From: Allohahella marinimesophila | GTDB lineage: Bacteria > Pseudomonadota > Gammaproteobacteria > Pseudomonadales > Oleiphilaceae | Assembly: GCF_039538005.1 (NCBI RefSeq) | Contig: NZ_BAABBO010000007.1 | Span: forward strand, 652,632 to 716,631 | DNA: 64,000 nucleotides | Direction of reading: 5' to 3' | Shown here: positions 43,538-52,940 of the stretch, one piece after another | How the letters are laid out: every line of letters starts with the position of its first letter | Position numbering within the stretch: position 1 is the stretch's first letter | The notes under the pieces: generated by a model | Seen by the model: the letters and a program-made list of their open reading frames with translations, nothing else | Databases searched by the model: none | What the model was told of the DNA's origin: nothing | Translations under genes and position numbers: made by a program

Positions 43538-44888
43538 GATTGAGATCTGCCTGTTCTTTCATTGTTTGAAGCCTTTGCAGCAACTCTGCCTGAGACAGGA
43601 GAAGCTGGCCTGGCGCACTTTCACCGGTATTCGTGTCGAGACCAAGACTGGCGGCGATCGCAGTGTCAGCCTGCATGATCTTGCAACTGACCTGCTGGGC
43701 AGCGAGTTCCTTTTCACCGATCAGCACGCTCAGTTGCGCGCCACTGCGGTCGGCCTTCTTCATTCGCGATTTGATCGAACCACCGCCGCAATGCAGCATG
43801 ACCTTCAACGCAGGGGCTGCTGTACGAATCTTTTCAGCTAGCGCCTGGGCAGCGGCGTCTTCCCCGTCTCCCAGACCCATGACATAGAGACTACGCAGGC
43901 CATTCGACTGCCTATCCGCACTGCCGCGCGCTTCGAGCGCCTCGAGCATCAACACGAGTCGCTCACAGCCCATGGCAAATCCAACGCCAGGCGTTGCTTT
44001 GCCACCAAGCTGTTCTACCAGACCATCGTAGCGCCCGCCAGCACACACTGTACCCTGGGCGCCGAGTTCACTGGTTATCCACTCGAACACGGTCTTGCCG
44101 TAATAATCCAGCCCACGGACGAGTCGAGGATTCACAACATAGGCAATGCCGAGCGCATCGAGCCGCGCGCAAAGGCCATCAAAATGCTGCTTCGAATCCT
44201 CATCGATGAAGTCGTGCAGACTGGGTGCATTATCCAGGATCCGCTGCGTCTCGGCACTCTTTGAGTCGAGGATACGCAAGGGGTTCGTCAGCAGTCGCCG
44301 CTGACTATCTTCATCCAGTGCGTCACGCTTGTCTTCGAGATAGGCGACGAGCGCTGACCGAAAGCCCTGCCTCGCTTCGGAACTACCGATGGTATTGATT
44401 TCGAGTCGTACACTTGATCGAAGGCCAAGATGCTCCCATAGCCTTGCCGTCAGCGCAATGAGCTCGGCATCGATGTCAGGTCCCGGCAGGCCGAAACACT
44501 CGACACCGATCTGATGAAACTGTCGATACCGACCTTTCTGCGGACGCTCATGCCGAAAAGCTGGCCCAGCATACCAGAGACGCGGGGTCTGGTTATAGAG
44601 CAGCCCATGCTGCTCTCCAGCCCTCACCACGCCCGCTGTCAGCTCGGGGCGCAGTGTCAGACTCTCGCCATTTCGGTCGTCGAAGGTATACATTTCCTTT
44701 TCGACAATATCCGTCGCTTCACCGATGGAACGCTTGAACAGCGCTGTTGATTCCACGATGGGTAATCTGATCTCTTCGAGCCCATAACTGGAGAAGAGCG
44801 AGCGGCAGGCACTTTCAAGACGCTGCCAATATGGAGTTGAACTCGGCAGGATATCGTTCATCCCGCGTACTGCCTGTAGTTTTGACAC
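43530..44888 (-). CDS. hisS: Histidyl-tRNA synthetase
   Basis: HisS is the class II synthetase that charges tRNA-His. It carries LQAVRGMNDILP at the N-terminus, the class II motif 2 region (WYAGPAFRHERPQKGRYRQFHQ), the histidine-specific LVRGLDYYGKTVFEW, and motif 3 (GVGFAMGCERLVLML), followed by an anticodon-binding domain. The GTG at 44888 with AGGAA upstream gives 452 residues; the frame continues upstream to 44960 without family similarity. It lies between ispG and yfgM in the conserved order. Confidence 0.95.
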   Translation of the reverse strand: MSKLQAVRGMNDILPSSTPYWQRLESACRSLFSSYGLEEIRLPIVESTALFKRSIGEATDIVEKEMYTFDDRNGESLTLRPELTAGVVRAGEQHGLLYNQTPRLWYAGPAFRHERPQKGRYRQFHQIGVECFGLPGPDIDAELIALTARLWEHLGLRSSVRLEINTIGSSEARQGFRSALVAYLEDKRDALDEDSQRRLLTNPLRILDSKSAETQRILDNAPSLHDFIDEDSKQHFDGLCARLDALGIAYVVNPRLVRGLDYYGKTVFEWITSELGAQGTVCAGGRYDGLVEQLGGKATPGVGFAMGCERLVLMLEALEARGSADRQSNGLRSLYVMGLGDGEDAAAQALAEKIRTAAPALKVMLHCGGGSIKSRMKKADRSGAQLSVLIGEKELAAQQVSCKIMQADTAIAASLGLDTNTGESAPGQLLLSQAELLQRLQTMKEQADLNHG

Positions 44889-44966
44889 TTGAAGAAAATT
44901 CCTGTTAGAAATGGCGTCGAGTCGCCCTGCCTCCGAAGCCGGTGCAGAACCGAAAGGCATGAAGCA

Positions 44967-46079
44967 TCAGGCCTTGACGATCAACGCATCCAGTGCGGCC
45001 TGCCTGGTCTTGACCTGTGCCCGGATGACCTGCTCGAAGTGGTCGACGAGGCCGACATTATCGGCTTTATGATCAGGCTTGCCACCCAGATAAATAAGAT
45101 TGTTTGGCGAACCGCCGGTCAGACCGACATCGGCTTCACGCGCTTCACCCGGGCCGTTGACGACACAGCCGATTACCGCCACATCAATTGGTGTCTGCAC
45201 GTCCTCCAGACGCATCTCCAGCTCGTTCATGGTCTTGATCACGTCGAAGTTCTGCCGGCTGCAACTTGGACAGGCGATGAAGTTCACGCCCTTGCTTCTC
45301 AGCCGGAGGCTCTTGAGAATATCGAAACCGACCTTGATTTCCTGCACCGGGTCAGCCGCTAGAGACACCCTGATCGTATCTCCGATGCCATCCATGAGTA
45401 GCATGCCCAGACCAATCGCAGATTTCACTGCGCCTGAGCGGAAACCGCCAGCTTCGGTGATACCAAGGTGCAGCGGCTGTTCGATCTGCTTCGCGATCAA
45501 TCGATAGGCACCTACCGCCATGAATACATCGGACGCTTTCAGACTGATCTTGTACTGATCGAAATTATGACGATCGAGGATATCGATGTGTCGCATAGCG
45601 GACTCAACCAGAGCGGCAGGCGTGGGTTCGCCATACTTTTTCTGCAAGTCCTTTTCCAGCGATCCGGCGTTGACGCCGATCCTGATGGGTATGCCGTTGT
45701 CACGGGCCGCGGAAATGACCGCGGCCACCCTGTCTTCCCGGCCAATATTGCCAGGGTTGATCCTGAGACAATCTACGCCGTATTCGGCGACCTTGAGGGC
45801 AATCTTGTAATCGAAATGAATATCGGCGACTAGCGGGATAGTCACCTGTCGGCGTATCTCCCTGAAGGCTTCGGCGGCATCCATCGACGGCACCGAGACG
45901 CGAACGATGTCGGCGCCGGCATCCTGCAGGCTCTTGATCTGCCCTACCGTCGCCTGCACATCGCAGGTCTCGGTGTTGGTCATACTCTGCACGGCAATGG
46001 GGGCATCGCCGCCCACAGGCACGTTGCCAACCATGATCTGCTTGCTCTTGCGACGTACTATCGGGCTTTCCTGGTGCAT
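44967..46079 (-). CDS. ispG: IspG (GcpE), HMBPP synthase
   Basis: IspG reduces 2-C-methyl-erythritol-2,4-cyclodiphosphate to HMBPP in the non-mevalonate isoprenoid pathway, using a [4Fe-4S] cluster. The cluster cysteines are present in FIACPSCSRQNFD and GCVVNGPGEA, and the N-terminal barrel shows VPVGGDAPIAVQSMTNTET and VADIHFDYKIAL. Length (370 aa) fits the short bacterial form. It is transcribed from rodZ toward hisS, as in most gammaproteobacteria. Its Fe-S requirement is notable because the isc operon is incomplete here. Confidence 0.96.
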   Translation of the reverse strand: MHQESPIVRRKSKQIMVGNVPVGGDAPIAVQSMTNTETCDVQATVGQIKSLQDAGADIVRVSVPSMDAAEAFREIRRQVTIPLVADIHFDYKIALKVAEYGVDCLRINPGNIGREDRVAAVISAARDNGIPIRIGVNAGSLEKDLQKKYGEPTPAALVESAMRHIDILDRHNFDQYKISLKASDVFMAVGAYRLIAKQIEQPLHLGITEAGGFRSGAVKSAIGLGMLLMDGIGDTIRVSLAADPVQEIKVGFDILKSLRLRSKGVNFIACPSCSRQNFDVIKTMNELEMRLEDVQTPIDVAVIGCVVNGPGEAREADVGLTGGSPNNLIYLGGKPDHKADNVGLVDHFEQVIRAQVKTRQAALDALIVKA

Positions 46080-46127
46080 GCTGCTGTCAGAGTCCTGTCT
46101 GTTCCGGTAAAGTTCGTGCGAACCCGC

Positions 46128-47231
46128 CTATTGCAGCGTTTCGCTGGTGATGGTGAATTCGACGCGGTTATTGCGCACTCGATAGCGGCTGAAGTCAAGC
46201 GGCTGTCCGTTCACAGAAATCTGCGTAGCGCCTACGGCACCAACAATGACTTCCATCGGCAGTGGCCCACTGAAAGTCAGCGACTGCCCCTCACGATAAA
46301 GACCGACCGTGCGCTCATCGTTGGCTGCCCGTATATCAAACCAGCAATCGCCGGTGAACACCACTGTCACGCGAGCGTCAGTCATACCAGCGCCAGGCGT
46401 GCCCATTCCGGCAGACTCTGCCGAGGGTGCAATGGCTGCTGCCCGACCGGTCGCGGCTTCGCCAACACCGCGGCCGTCCTGAACAGACTCCACTGGCACT
46501 GATTCCGCCGTCTGCTCAATGCCAGGTTCTGACACTGCGTCCGCTTCGGGCGTAGTATACAGCCCTCGACGCATGGAACTAAAATCTTCTGTCGCTTCCT
46601 CTGGAATTTCTTCCTCTACGACCGGATCGAGCGCCTCGTCCTCGAAGGTCTGGCTCATGCCGTCAACAGAGCCTGGCGCCTCATCGATCTCCGGTTGGCG
46701 CGGCGTATCAGTCACTGGCAGGTCCCCTTCTACAGGCGTATCCGTGTCATAGGGTCCAGTGGTCGCCGAGGGCACCGCAATAGGGTCTGGCCTCACCAGC
46801 AGGAAGGCGACCAGCGCCACCAGAGCCAGCGCGAACAGGCCCGCAAGGATGGCCATTGAATTACTTTTCGGCCGCGGCTCATGTGGCAAGGGCTTGGTAG
46901 CATGATCATGAACGTCATCACGAATTTGCAGCTCCGCTTCGAGTGCCTGACTCAGCGCGTCCTCATCGAGGCCCACGATGCGGGCATAAGCGCGCACATA
47001 GCCCTTGAGGAAGACCACACCAGGCAGCACGGTGTACTCACCAGACTCGATGGCGGTGACATACCGGGTGACGACGTGGAGTCTTTCCGCTGTCTCCCTG
47101 ACGCTCAGGCCTTCGCGCTCACGCGCGGCTGCAAGCTTCTGACCTACCGGGATCGAAGCGGAGCGCTGCTCTCTGGGAGGCGGCGTTGCTGAAGGAGAGC
47201 TGGCGTCGTCAGACTCTCGACTGGCTGACAT
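46128..47231 (-). CDS. rodZ: RodZ-like cytoskeletal HTH protein
   Basis: RodZ links the MreB cytoskeleton to the cell-wall machinery. It has an N-terminal HTH_25 domain (GQKLAAAREREGLSVRETAERL, residues about 29-100), one membrane helix (about 128-148, AILAGLFALALVALVAFLLV), a long acidic Pro/Thr/Glu-rich periplasmic linker, and a C-terminal DUF4115 beta domain (VTVVFTGDCWFDIRAAN). I chose the second ATG at 47231, which follows AGGA. It is 367 residues. The neighbours pilF and ispG are in their usual order. Confidence 0.9.
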   Translation of the reverse strand: MSASRESDDASSPSATPPPREQRSASIPVGQKLAAAREREGLSVRETAERLHVVTRYVTAIESGEYTVLPGVVFLKGYVRAYARIVGLDEDALSQALEAELQIRDDVHDHATKPLPHEPRPKSNSMAILAGLFALALVALVAFLLVRPDPIAVPSATTGPYDTDTPVEGDLPVTDTPRQPEIDEAPGSVDGMSQTFEDEALDPVVEEEIPEEATEDFSSMRRGLYTTPEADAVSEPGIEQTAESVPVESVQDGRGVGEAATGRAAAIAPSAESAGMGTPGAGMTDARVTVVFTGDCWFDIRAANDERTVGLYREGQSLTFSGPLPMEVIVGAVGATQISVNGQPLDFSRYRVRNNRVEFTITSETLQ

Positions 47232-47296
47232 TGAGGGTTCCTGCATGTTTAAAACCGGCTAGAGGGCAAGAACTGCCCGGAAGATTGAATGGTACT

Positions 47297-48109
47297 TCAG
47301 CTGTTTTCGCGAGCAAGTTCGCGCTGGTTTTCCGGAGAATTCGGATACAGATTCCTGAGCACGAGCTTCAATGAAGATACAGTATCATCATCGCCACTAC
47401 GTCTGGCAAGGTCGATCCCCAGCTCAAGACTCGCTGGCGTATGCAGCAGTACACCTGCCCTCACACTTTCACGAAAATTTTCATAGTATTTATTGGCTTG
47501 CTGATAGTCCTGCAGGCTGGCAAAAAGCTCTGCGAGCTTAAGATACAGCGAAGGCTGATCCCGGTTGAGCGTCAGCGACCTGCGATAGGCCGCGATACTC
47601 TCCTCGATACGACCCTGCTGGAACTTGATCAGACCGATGTTTTCGAACACCTGCGACCGGCCGGGATAGCGAATATCCTTGGCAGCCGTTTCGAACTCGG
47701 CCAGCGCCGAGTCCAGCTTCCTCTGCTTGTAGTATAGAGACGCGAGATAGGTGCGGCCCCTGGTAAAATCATTGTCGGCCGACAGGGCATCCTTGTAATG
47801 CTGTTCGGCCAGCGCGAACTCCTCCTGAGTCTGATAAATCAGACCCATTACGGCGAGCCCCTCGGCATAATCCGGCCGCAACTCCAGGGCACGCTTGGTC
47901 CGTGCGGTCGCCAGCTCCAGGTTGCCTTCCTGCAGATAGGTAATACCGAGTGCCACATACTGCTCTGCCGCCTTGTCTGTGGACTTGTTGGCCGTGTAGG
48001 GGCCAGTGGTCGTTGTGACACAGGCTGAAGTCATCAAGCTGCAAAAAATAATGATCAGCGCCGTAAGACGACGCTTCGAAAGCGGATGACCTGAGAGAAA
48101 ATCTGTCAC
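47297..48109 (-). CDS. pilF: PilF/PilW, type IV pilus assembly lipoprotein
   Basis: PilF (PilW) is an outer-membrane TPR lipoprotein that helps the PilQ secretin assemble. From the GTG at 48109 the signal peptide ends in a lipobox (LMTSAC), followed by TPR repeats (LGITYLQEGNLELATARTKRALEL, GLIYQTQEEFALAEQHYKDAL and others) through about residue 220. It is 270 residues. The GTG has AGGT upstream at about ten bases; a longer frame to 48184 adds a non-signal segment and is unlikely. Presence suggests the organism makes type IV pili. Confidence 0.88.
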   Translation of the reverse strand: MTDFLSGHPLSKRRLTALIIIFCSLMTSACVTTTTGPYTANKSTDKAAEQYVALGITYLQEGNLELATARTKRALELRPDYAEGLAVMGLIYQTQEEFALAEQHYKDALSADNDFTRGRTYLASLYYKQRKLDSALAEFETAAKDIRYPGRSQVFENIGLIKFQQGRIEESIAAYRRSLTLNRDQPSLYLKLAELFASLQDYQQANKYYENFRESVRAGVLLHTPASLELGIDLARRSGDDDTVSSLKLVLRNLYPNSPENQRELARENS

Positions 48110-48224
48110 TACGTGAATACCTGCCAATGATAGGAAAGGGGTCAGGACGCCGTTCGAACGCCGGTAGTGAAGATTATAGTTCAATTAAAACATCTGGTTG
48201 AGAAAACAGGTGCTTTCAGCTCAT

Positions 48225-48253
48225 GATCAGCAGAGCATGCTGCCCTGCTGATC
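48225..48253 (-). terminator. 9-bp hairpin immediately after rlmN
   Basis: GATCAGCAG (48253-48245 on the minus strand) pairs with CTGCTGATC (48233-48225) around an 11-nt loop, starting three bases after the rlmN stop. No T run follows, so it may be an RNA-stabilising 3' hairpin or attenuator between rlmN and pilF rather than a strong terminator. Confidence 0.45.
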
Positions 48254-48255
48254 GA

Positions 48256-49425
48256 TTACAGACCAGTTGCCTGATCGTGCTGCATTTTCCAGCGTTCCTG
48301 ACGACGGGTTCTATCTTCGACCTGACCAACCAGTTGCCCACAGGCGGCGTCGATGTCGTCTCCGCGAGTGGTTCTGATCGTGGCGATATGACCAGCTTCC
48401 TGAAGAATTTTAGAAAAGCGCATGGCGGCATTTCTGGAGGGCCGCTCATAGCCGCTGTTGGGAAATGGATTGAAGGGTATCAAGTTGATCTTTACCGGCA
48501 AATCCGCAAGCACAGCTGCAAGCTGTACCGCCTGCTCCGGTGAATCATTGACATCCTTCATCAGGGTGTATTCCACCGTGATCTTGCGCTTGTCCGGCAA
48601 TTTGTCGAGATAGCGCCGACAGGCAGCAAGCAGGACCGCTATTGGATATTTGCGGTTGAGCGGCACGAGCACATCGCGCAACTCATCTGTCGGCGCATGG
48701 AGTGATATGGCGAGGGAGACATCGGTATCGTCACCGAGCTGATCGATCGCAGGGACCACGCCTGAGGTACTGATGGTCAGGCGTCGCTTGCCGATGCCGA
48801 AACCCAGATCATCCATCATGAGCTTCGAAGCGTTCAGCACAGGACCGTAATTCAGCAATGGCTCACCCATGCCCATGAACACGACGTTGGTGACGTAGCG
48901 CTCGCTGGATACATCCCGGCTTCCGAAACTGTGCGCCGCGATCCACATCTGGCCAATGATCTCGGCCGCGGTGAGGTTGCGGTTGAAACCCTGCTTGCCG
49001 GTAGAGCAAAAGCTGCAATCTACCGCACAGCCGATCTGGGAAGACACACACAGCGTGCCTCGACCGCCATCCGGAATATAGACAGTCTCGATGGAACTGC
49101 CGCCAGGCATGCGCATGACCCACTTTCGCGTGCCATCGGTAGAGTAGTTCTGTACTACGATCTCGGGAACGATGATGCAGGCGACCGCTTCGAGCTTGGC
49201 CCGCAGGGCCTTGCTCATGTCGGTCATCTGTTCGAAGTCGCTGACACCACGATGGTACAGCCATTTCATCAACTGCTGGGCGCGGAAAGGCTTTTCGCCC
49301 ATGTCCGCGAAGAATTCAACCAGGGCTTCACGCGAAAGCCCCAGGAGATTCAGTTTCCCGGCGTCGACAGATGGCAGCTCAGGACTGTCCTGGCTATCCA
49401 GACTACTGGCTATCAGCGAATTCAA
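48256..49425 (-). CDS. rlmN: RlmN, dual-specificity rRNA/tRNA methyltransferase
   Basis: RlmN is a radical-SAM enzyme that methylates C2 of A2503 in 23S rRNA and A37 in some tRNAs. The cluster motif C133-x3-C137-x2-C140 (CAVDCSFC) is present, together with FMGMGEPLLN and the C-terminal DAACGQL carrying the methyl-relay Cys. Length is 389 residues. It lies between ndk and pilF in the standard order, 21 bp downstream of ndk on the same strand. Confidence 0.96.
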   Translation of the reverse strand: MNSLIASSLDSQDSPELPSVDAGKLNLLGLSREALVEFFADMGEKPFRAQQLMKWLYHRGVSDFEQMTDMSKALRAKLEAVACIIVPEIVVQNYSTDGTRKWVMRMPGGSSIETVYIPDGGRGTLCVSSQIGCAVDCSFCSTGKQGFNRNLTAAEIIGQMWIAAHSFGSRDVSSERYVTNVVFMGMGEPLLNYGPVLNASKLMMDDLGFGIGKRRLTISTSGVVPAIDQLGDDTDVSLAISLHAPTDELRDVLVPLNRKYPIAVLLAACRRYLDKLPDKRKITVEYTLMKDVNDSPEQAVQLAAVLADLPVKINLIPFNPFPNSGYERPSRNAAMRFSKILQEAGHIATIRTTRGDDIDAACGQLVGQVEDRTRRQERWKMQHDQATGL

Positions 49426-49446
49426 ATCATTGGCTCCCCAGTAAAA

Positions 49447-49875
49447 TCAGTCCCGTGGGCAGATTTCACTGTCGTTGAAGAAATAGGCAATTTCACGCTC
49501 GGCAGACTGCGCGGAATCTGAACCATGAACAGCGTTGGCGTCGATGGACTCTGCAAAATCAGCGCGAATGGTGCCCTTATCGGCTTCCTTCGGGTTGGTA
49601 GCACCCATCAGGTCACGGTGCTTCTTGACTGCATTTTCACCTTCCAGAACCTGGACGATGACAGGACCAGAGGTCATGAATGCTACCAGATCAGGGAAAA
49701 AGCCACGCTCTTTGTGTTCTGCGTAGAAACCTTCTGCCTGCTCCTGTGAAAGGTGCTGCATCTTGGCGGCGACGATGCGCAGGCCATTTTTTTCAAAGCG
49801 GCTATAGATGTCGCCGATAACATTCTTGGCAACGGCGTCTGGCTTGATGATGGAAAGAGTGCGTTCGACTGACAT
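49447..49875 (-). CDS. ndk: Nucleoside-diphosphate kinase
   Basis: Ndk transfers gamma-phosphate between nucleoside triphosphates and diphosphates. The 142-residue protein begins ERTLSIIKPDAVAKN and carries the phospho-histidine H117 in NAVHGSDSAQSAEREI. It directly precedes rlmN. In many relatives the genes for iscX or fdx lie upstream; here iscS is next, 123 bp away. Confidence 0.97.
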   Translation of the reverse strand: MSVERTLSIIKPDAVAKNVIGDIYSRFEKNGLRIVAAKMQHLSQEQAEGFYAEHKERGFFPDLVAFMTSGPVIVQVLEGENAVKKHRDLMGATNPKEADKGTIRADFAESIDANAVHGSDSAQSAEREIAYFFNDSEICPRD

Positions 49876-49998
49876 GAATAGATAGCTCCACTAAGGGTGA
49901 GATAGACAAGGAAACGTCGGCTTGACACGGGCCGGAATCGGCCTCCAGACAAGCGGCTTGAAGAATCGGTGCAAAGTATACGCGGCTTGCCGCTCAAA

Positions 49999-51231
49999 TC
50001 ATACTGCAGATGCGGCTGGTCGCATGCGGGACACCACCTCGGTAATACGCTCCGCAGCCCGCTTCACTTCGTCGTCAGTAGTCATGCGGCCCAGCGAAAT
50101 CCTGACAGAGGCCGCGGCCTCGGCCTCACTCAGTCCTATTGCACGAAGCACGTAGGAGGCGGACAGGCTGGCCGAATTACAAGCCGAGCCACTGGCCAGC
50201 GCAATAGCCGGCATCGCCAGCATCAGGGCCTCGGCATCGAGCGTGGCGAATCTCACGTTGAGGATGCCGGGCCAGCAGGCATCAAGAGCGCCCGCCTCAG
50301 GATCCTCTGCGCCGTTGATAGTAAATCCATTCAGCTGCGACAACGCTGCCAGTAGCACCTTTCGCTGTCGTTCGAGCTTCAGCCGATCTGAAGCCATCGC
50401 CTCGCCAGCCAGTCTCGCTGCTTCACCAAAGCCCACGATCTGATGGGTGGCCAGGGTGCCGGAGCGCAGGCCGCCCTCGTGACCGCCACCGTGAATCATC
50501 GGATCAAGCCGCGATTTCACGCTGCGCCGCACATAGAGCGCACCAATCCCCTTCGGGCCGTAGATCTTGTGAGCACAACAGGATAGCAGGTCGACGGCCA
50601 GTGACTTCATCGACAGCGGCAGTTTGCCAGCGCTTTGGGCAGCGTCGACGTGAAAAAGCGCAGAATGCGGAGCCACCTCTTCGGCGAGGGCCGCAATATC
50701 ATTGATACTGCCCAGCTCGTTGTTCATGTGCATGATGCTGACCAGCACGGTATCGTCACGCAAAGCCGCCCTCACCTGCTCCGCTGAAATGTGGCCGCTG
50801 GCGTCGGGTGTCAGCCAGCTCACCTCGACTTTCAGTGCCGAGTCAGCGTACTCACGCTCAAGTGCCTTGCAGGTATCGATGACGGCCTTGTGCTCAATGA
50901 CCGAAGTGATGAGATGAACGGTACCCGAGGCCGAAGGGTTCTCCTTCCGGCGGACGCGAATAGCATGACGTACCACACCCTGTATGGCGAGGTTGTCGGC
51001 CTCGGTAGCTCCCGAGGTCCACACCAGCTCGATCGGGCTGCAGTCGATCAGCTGTGCCAGTTCGATGCGCGCGGCCTCGACCAGTTGTTCGGCTTGCCAG
51101 CCCGGGCGATGCGAGCGGGAAGCTGGGTTGGCGAAAGTCCCATCGAGCGTGAGACAGCTCATCATGCGCTCGGCCACAGCCTTGTCGACTGGCGTGGTGG
51201 CGGCGTAATCCAGGTAGATGACCGGACTCAA
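49999..51231 (-). CDS. iscS: Cysteine desulfurase IscS lacking the IscU-binding tail
   Basis: IscS is the PLP enzyme that takes sulfur from cysteine for Fe-S clusters and thio-modified tRNAs. It aligns with E. coli IscS throughout: IYLDYAATTPVD, GTFANPASRSHRPGWQAE, TSGATEADNLAI, PLP lysine K222 (CAHKIYGPKG), and active-site C351 in the mobile loop (SGSACNSASL). The protein stops at residue 410 with SRMRPAASAV, where E. coli IscS continues with the tail used to dock IscU. iscR, iscU, iscA, hscBA and fdx are all absent around it. Its start overlaps the cysE stop by ATGA, so the pair is co-translated. Confidence 0.93.
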   Translation of the reverse strand: MSPVIYLDYAATTPVDKAVAERMMSCLTLDGTFANPASRSHRPGWQAEQLVEAARIELAQLIDCSPIELVWTSGATEADNLAIQGVVRHAIRVRRKENPSASGTVHLITSVIEHKAVIDTCKALEREYADSALKVEVSWLTPDASGHISAEQVRAALRDDTVLVSIMHMNNELGSINDIAALAEEVAPHSALFHVDAAQSAGKLPLSMKSLAVDLLSCCAHKIYGPKGIGALYVRRSVKSRLDPMIHGGGHEGGLRSGTLATHQIVGFGEAARLAGEAMASDRLKLERQRKVLLAALSQLNGFTINGAEDPEAGALDACWPGILNVRFATLDAEALMLAMPAIALASGSACNSASLSASYVLRAIGLSEAEAAASVRISLGRMTTDDEVKRAAERITEVVSRMRPAASAV

Positions 51232-52070
51232 GACTCAACCCCATTCTTCTGCTTGTGGCCAGGCGCTGCGGAATTGTCATCACAGCAAGGCTTGCTCTTG
51301 CCCTCCGGTTCATCATCGATACAGGCCAGATCGGACTCCTGCAACTTGGCCAGCTCACCGTTGTTGAACTGCGCGTCAAGTTTCCGGAGCGAGCGGCACA
51401 TACCATTGACCCGCTCATCGACCTTGCCGATATGATCGAGTACAACCTTGAACGATTTCACGATAGGATCAGGCAGTTCGCCACCAGCGCCACCCATGCC
51501 ATAGGCATCGAAACCCATCTTTGCTGCCATGGCCGCACTGCGATCAGCCGCGGTATCGGTGCGTTTGACGATCCGGCCAGGCACACCCACCACCGTCGAG
51601 TCTGGAGGTACGGCCTTGGTGACTACCGAATTTGAGCCGACTTTGGAATTGGCCCCTACGGTGAAGGGACCGAGAATCTTTGCGCCTGCACCTACCACGA
51701 CACCATTTTCAAGCGTCGGATGGCGTTTACCGGCATCCCAACTGGTGCCGCCTAGCGTCACGCCCTGATACAGCGTGACATCGTCACCCACCTCAGCGGT
51801 CTCGCCAATGACGACACCCATGCCGTGGTCGATGAAGAAGCGACGTCCGATTTTCGCACCCGGATGTATTTCGATACCGGTGAGCCAGCGCGCAATCTGC
51901 GAAAGGAATCTGGCGAACCACTTGAAACCACGCAGCCATAACCAATGGTTGACCCTATGCATGAGCAAGGCGTGAAGGCCGGGATAGCAGGTCAGCACTT
52001 CGAAGGCGTTACGGGCCGCCGGATCCCGGTGAAATACTGAGCGGACGTCTTCTCTGAGTTGCGCAATCAT
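51228..52070 (-). CDS. cysE: Serine acetyltransferase
   Basis: CysE makes O-acetylserine from serine and acetyl-CoA, the precursor of cysteine. The N-terminal helical part (DVRSVFHRDPAARN, YPGLHALLMHRVNHWLW) is followed by the left-handed beta-helix with HPGAKIGRRFFIDHGMGVVIGETAEVGDD and NSKVGSNSVV. Length is 280 residues. The C-terminal tail after about 240 is polar and acidic, contains CCDD, and ends in VES rather than the Gly-Ile that docks into cysteine synthase in E. coli. It precedes iscS, matching the trmJ-cysE-isc order of the region. Confidence 0.94.
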   Translation of the reverse strand: MIAQLREDVRSVFHRDPAARNAFEVLTCYPGLHALLMHRVNHWLWLRGFKWFARFLSQIARWLTGIEIHPGAKIGRRFFIDHGMGVVIGETAEVGDDVTLYQGVTLGGTSWDAGKRHPTLENGVVVGAGAKILGPFTVGANSKVGSNSVVTKAVPPDSTVVGVPGRIVKRTDTAADRSAAMAAKMGFDAYGMGGAGGELPDPIVKSFKVVLDHIGKVDERVNGMCRSLRKLDAQFNNGELAKLQESDLACIDDEPEGKSKPCCDDNSAAPGHKQKNGVES

Positions 52071-52087
52071 GTACAGGTTCCAGTCGT

Positions 52088-52834
52088 TTAGGGCAGCTTG
52101 CGCTGCAGAGCCTTGAGCAGCCCCCGCAGCAAATTGGTTTCTTCCCGCTGCACGGGTGCTCGCCTGAAGAGTCGCCTGATGTGGGTGCCGAACTGTCGTG
52201 GTTCGGCAGGGTCGAGGAAACCCGCAGACACTGCGAGTTCGGTCAGTGCGCCTACTACGGCCTCGACGTCGGCGCTGGATGCCAGCGGCGCCTCGGCGTC
52301 AGCCTCTAAAGGCCGCCTACCCGGCTGCCAGCGCAACATCATTTGATACAGTTCATACGCCATGATTTGGGCGGCCATGGCAATATTCAAGACCGGGTAC
52401 TCAGGATTCGCAGGAATCATGATGTGACGATTGCACAACTGTAGCTCTTCGTTGGTCAGCCCACTGTCTTCACGACCGAAAACCACGGCTATGCTACGGG
52501 GACCAGACGATGGCGCCGATTCGAGCTCGTCGATGAAAGCCCGTGGACTCTGCACTGGCCATGGCATGCTCCGACTGCGAGCGCTGGTGCCAGCCACCCA
52601 GTCGCAGTCAGCTACGGCTTCCGCCAGCGAATCGGCGAGGATCGCCTGTTGGAGCAGGGCAGCCCCGCCTGCCGCCCGGGCGACCGCGACCTCAGACAAC
52701 ACCGCCTCACGCCCACCGTCGGGCCGAACCAGCACGAGCTGGGTGAGAGCCATATTTTTCATCAGCCGCACGACCGCACCAATATTGCCTGGATGACTGG
52801 TACGGACGAGAACGAGCCGGATCTGGGGCGACAT
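52088..52834 (-). CDS. trmJ: TrmJ, tRNA (Cm32/Um32) 2'-O-methyltransferase
   Basis: TrmJ is a SPOUT-class enzyme that 2'-O-methylates nucleotide 32 of several tRNAs. Conserved segments are IRLVLVRTSHPGNIGAVVRLMKNM, VAGTSARSRSMPWP, VFGREDSGLTNEELQLCNRHIMIPANPEYPVLNIAMA and the C-terminal helical part with ETNLLRGLLKAL. The ATG at 52834 matches the family start; the frame extends to 52876. It is 248 residues. In many gammaproteobacteria suhB is its divergent neighbour; here three oxidoreductase genes intervene. Confidence 0.94.
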   Translation of the reverse strand: MSPQIRLVLVRTSHPGNIGAVVRLMKNMALTQLVLVRPDGGREAVLSEVAVARAAGGAALLQQAILADSLAEAVADCDWVAGTSARSRSMPWPVQSPRAFIDELESAPSSGPRSIAVVFGREDSGLTNEELQLCNRHIMIPANPEYPVLNIAMAAQIMAYELYQMMLRWQPGRRPLEADAEAPLASSADVEAVVGALTELAVSAGFLDPAEPRQFGTHIRRLFRRAPVQREETNLLRGLLKALQRKLP

Positions 52835-52940
52835 ACTGGGCCCTGTCGTTATGGGCGCTACGGAATCTGCGGACACGAGGCTACTGATTTCAATGATGGC
52901 TGATCGTCTAGTGTATCAGATTCCGCTTCGCTCAAGCCCC

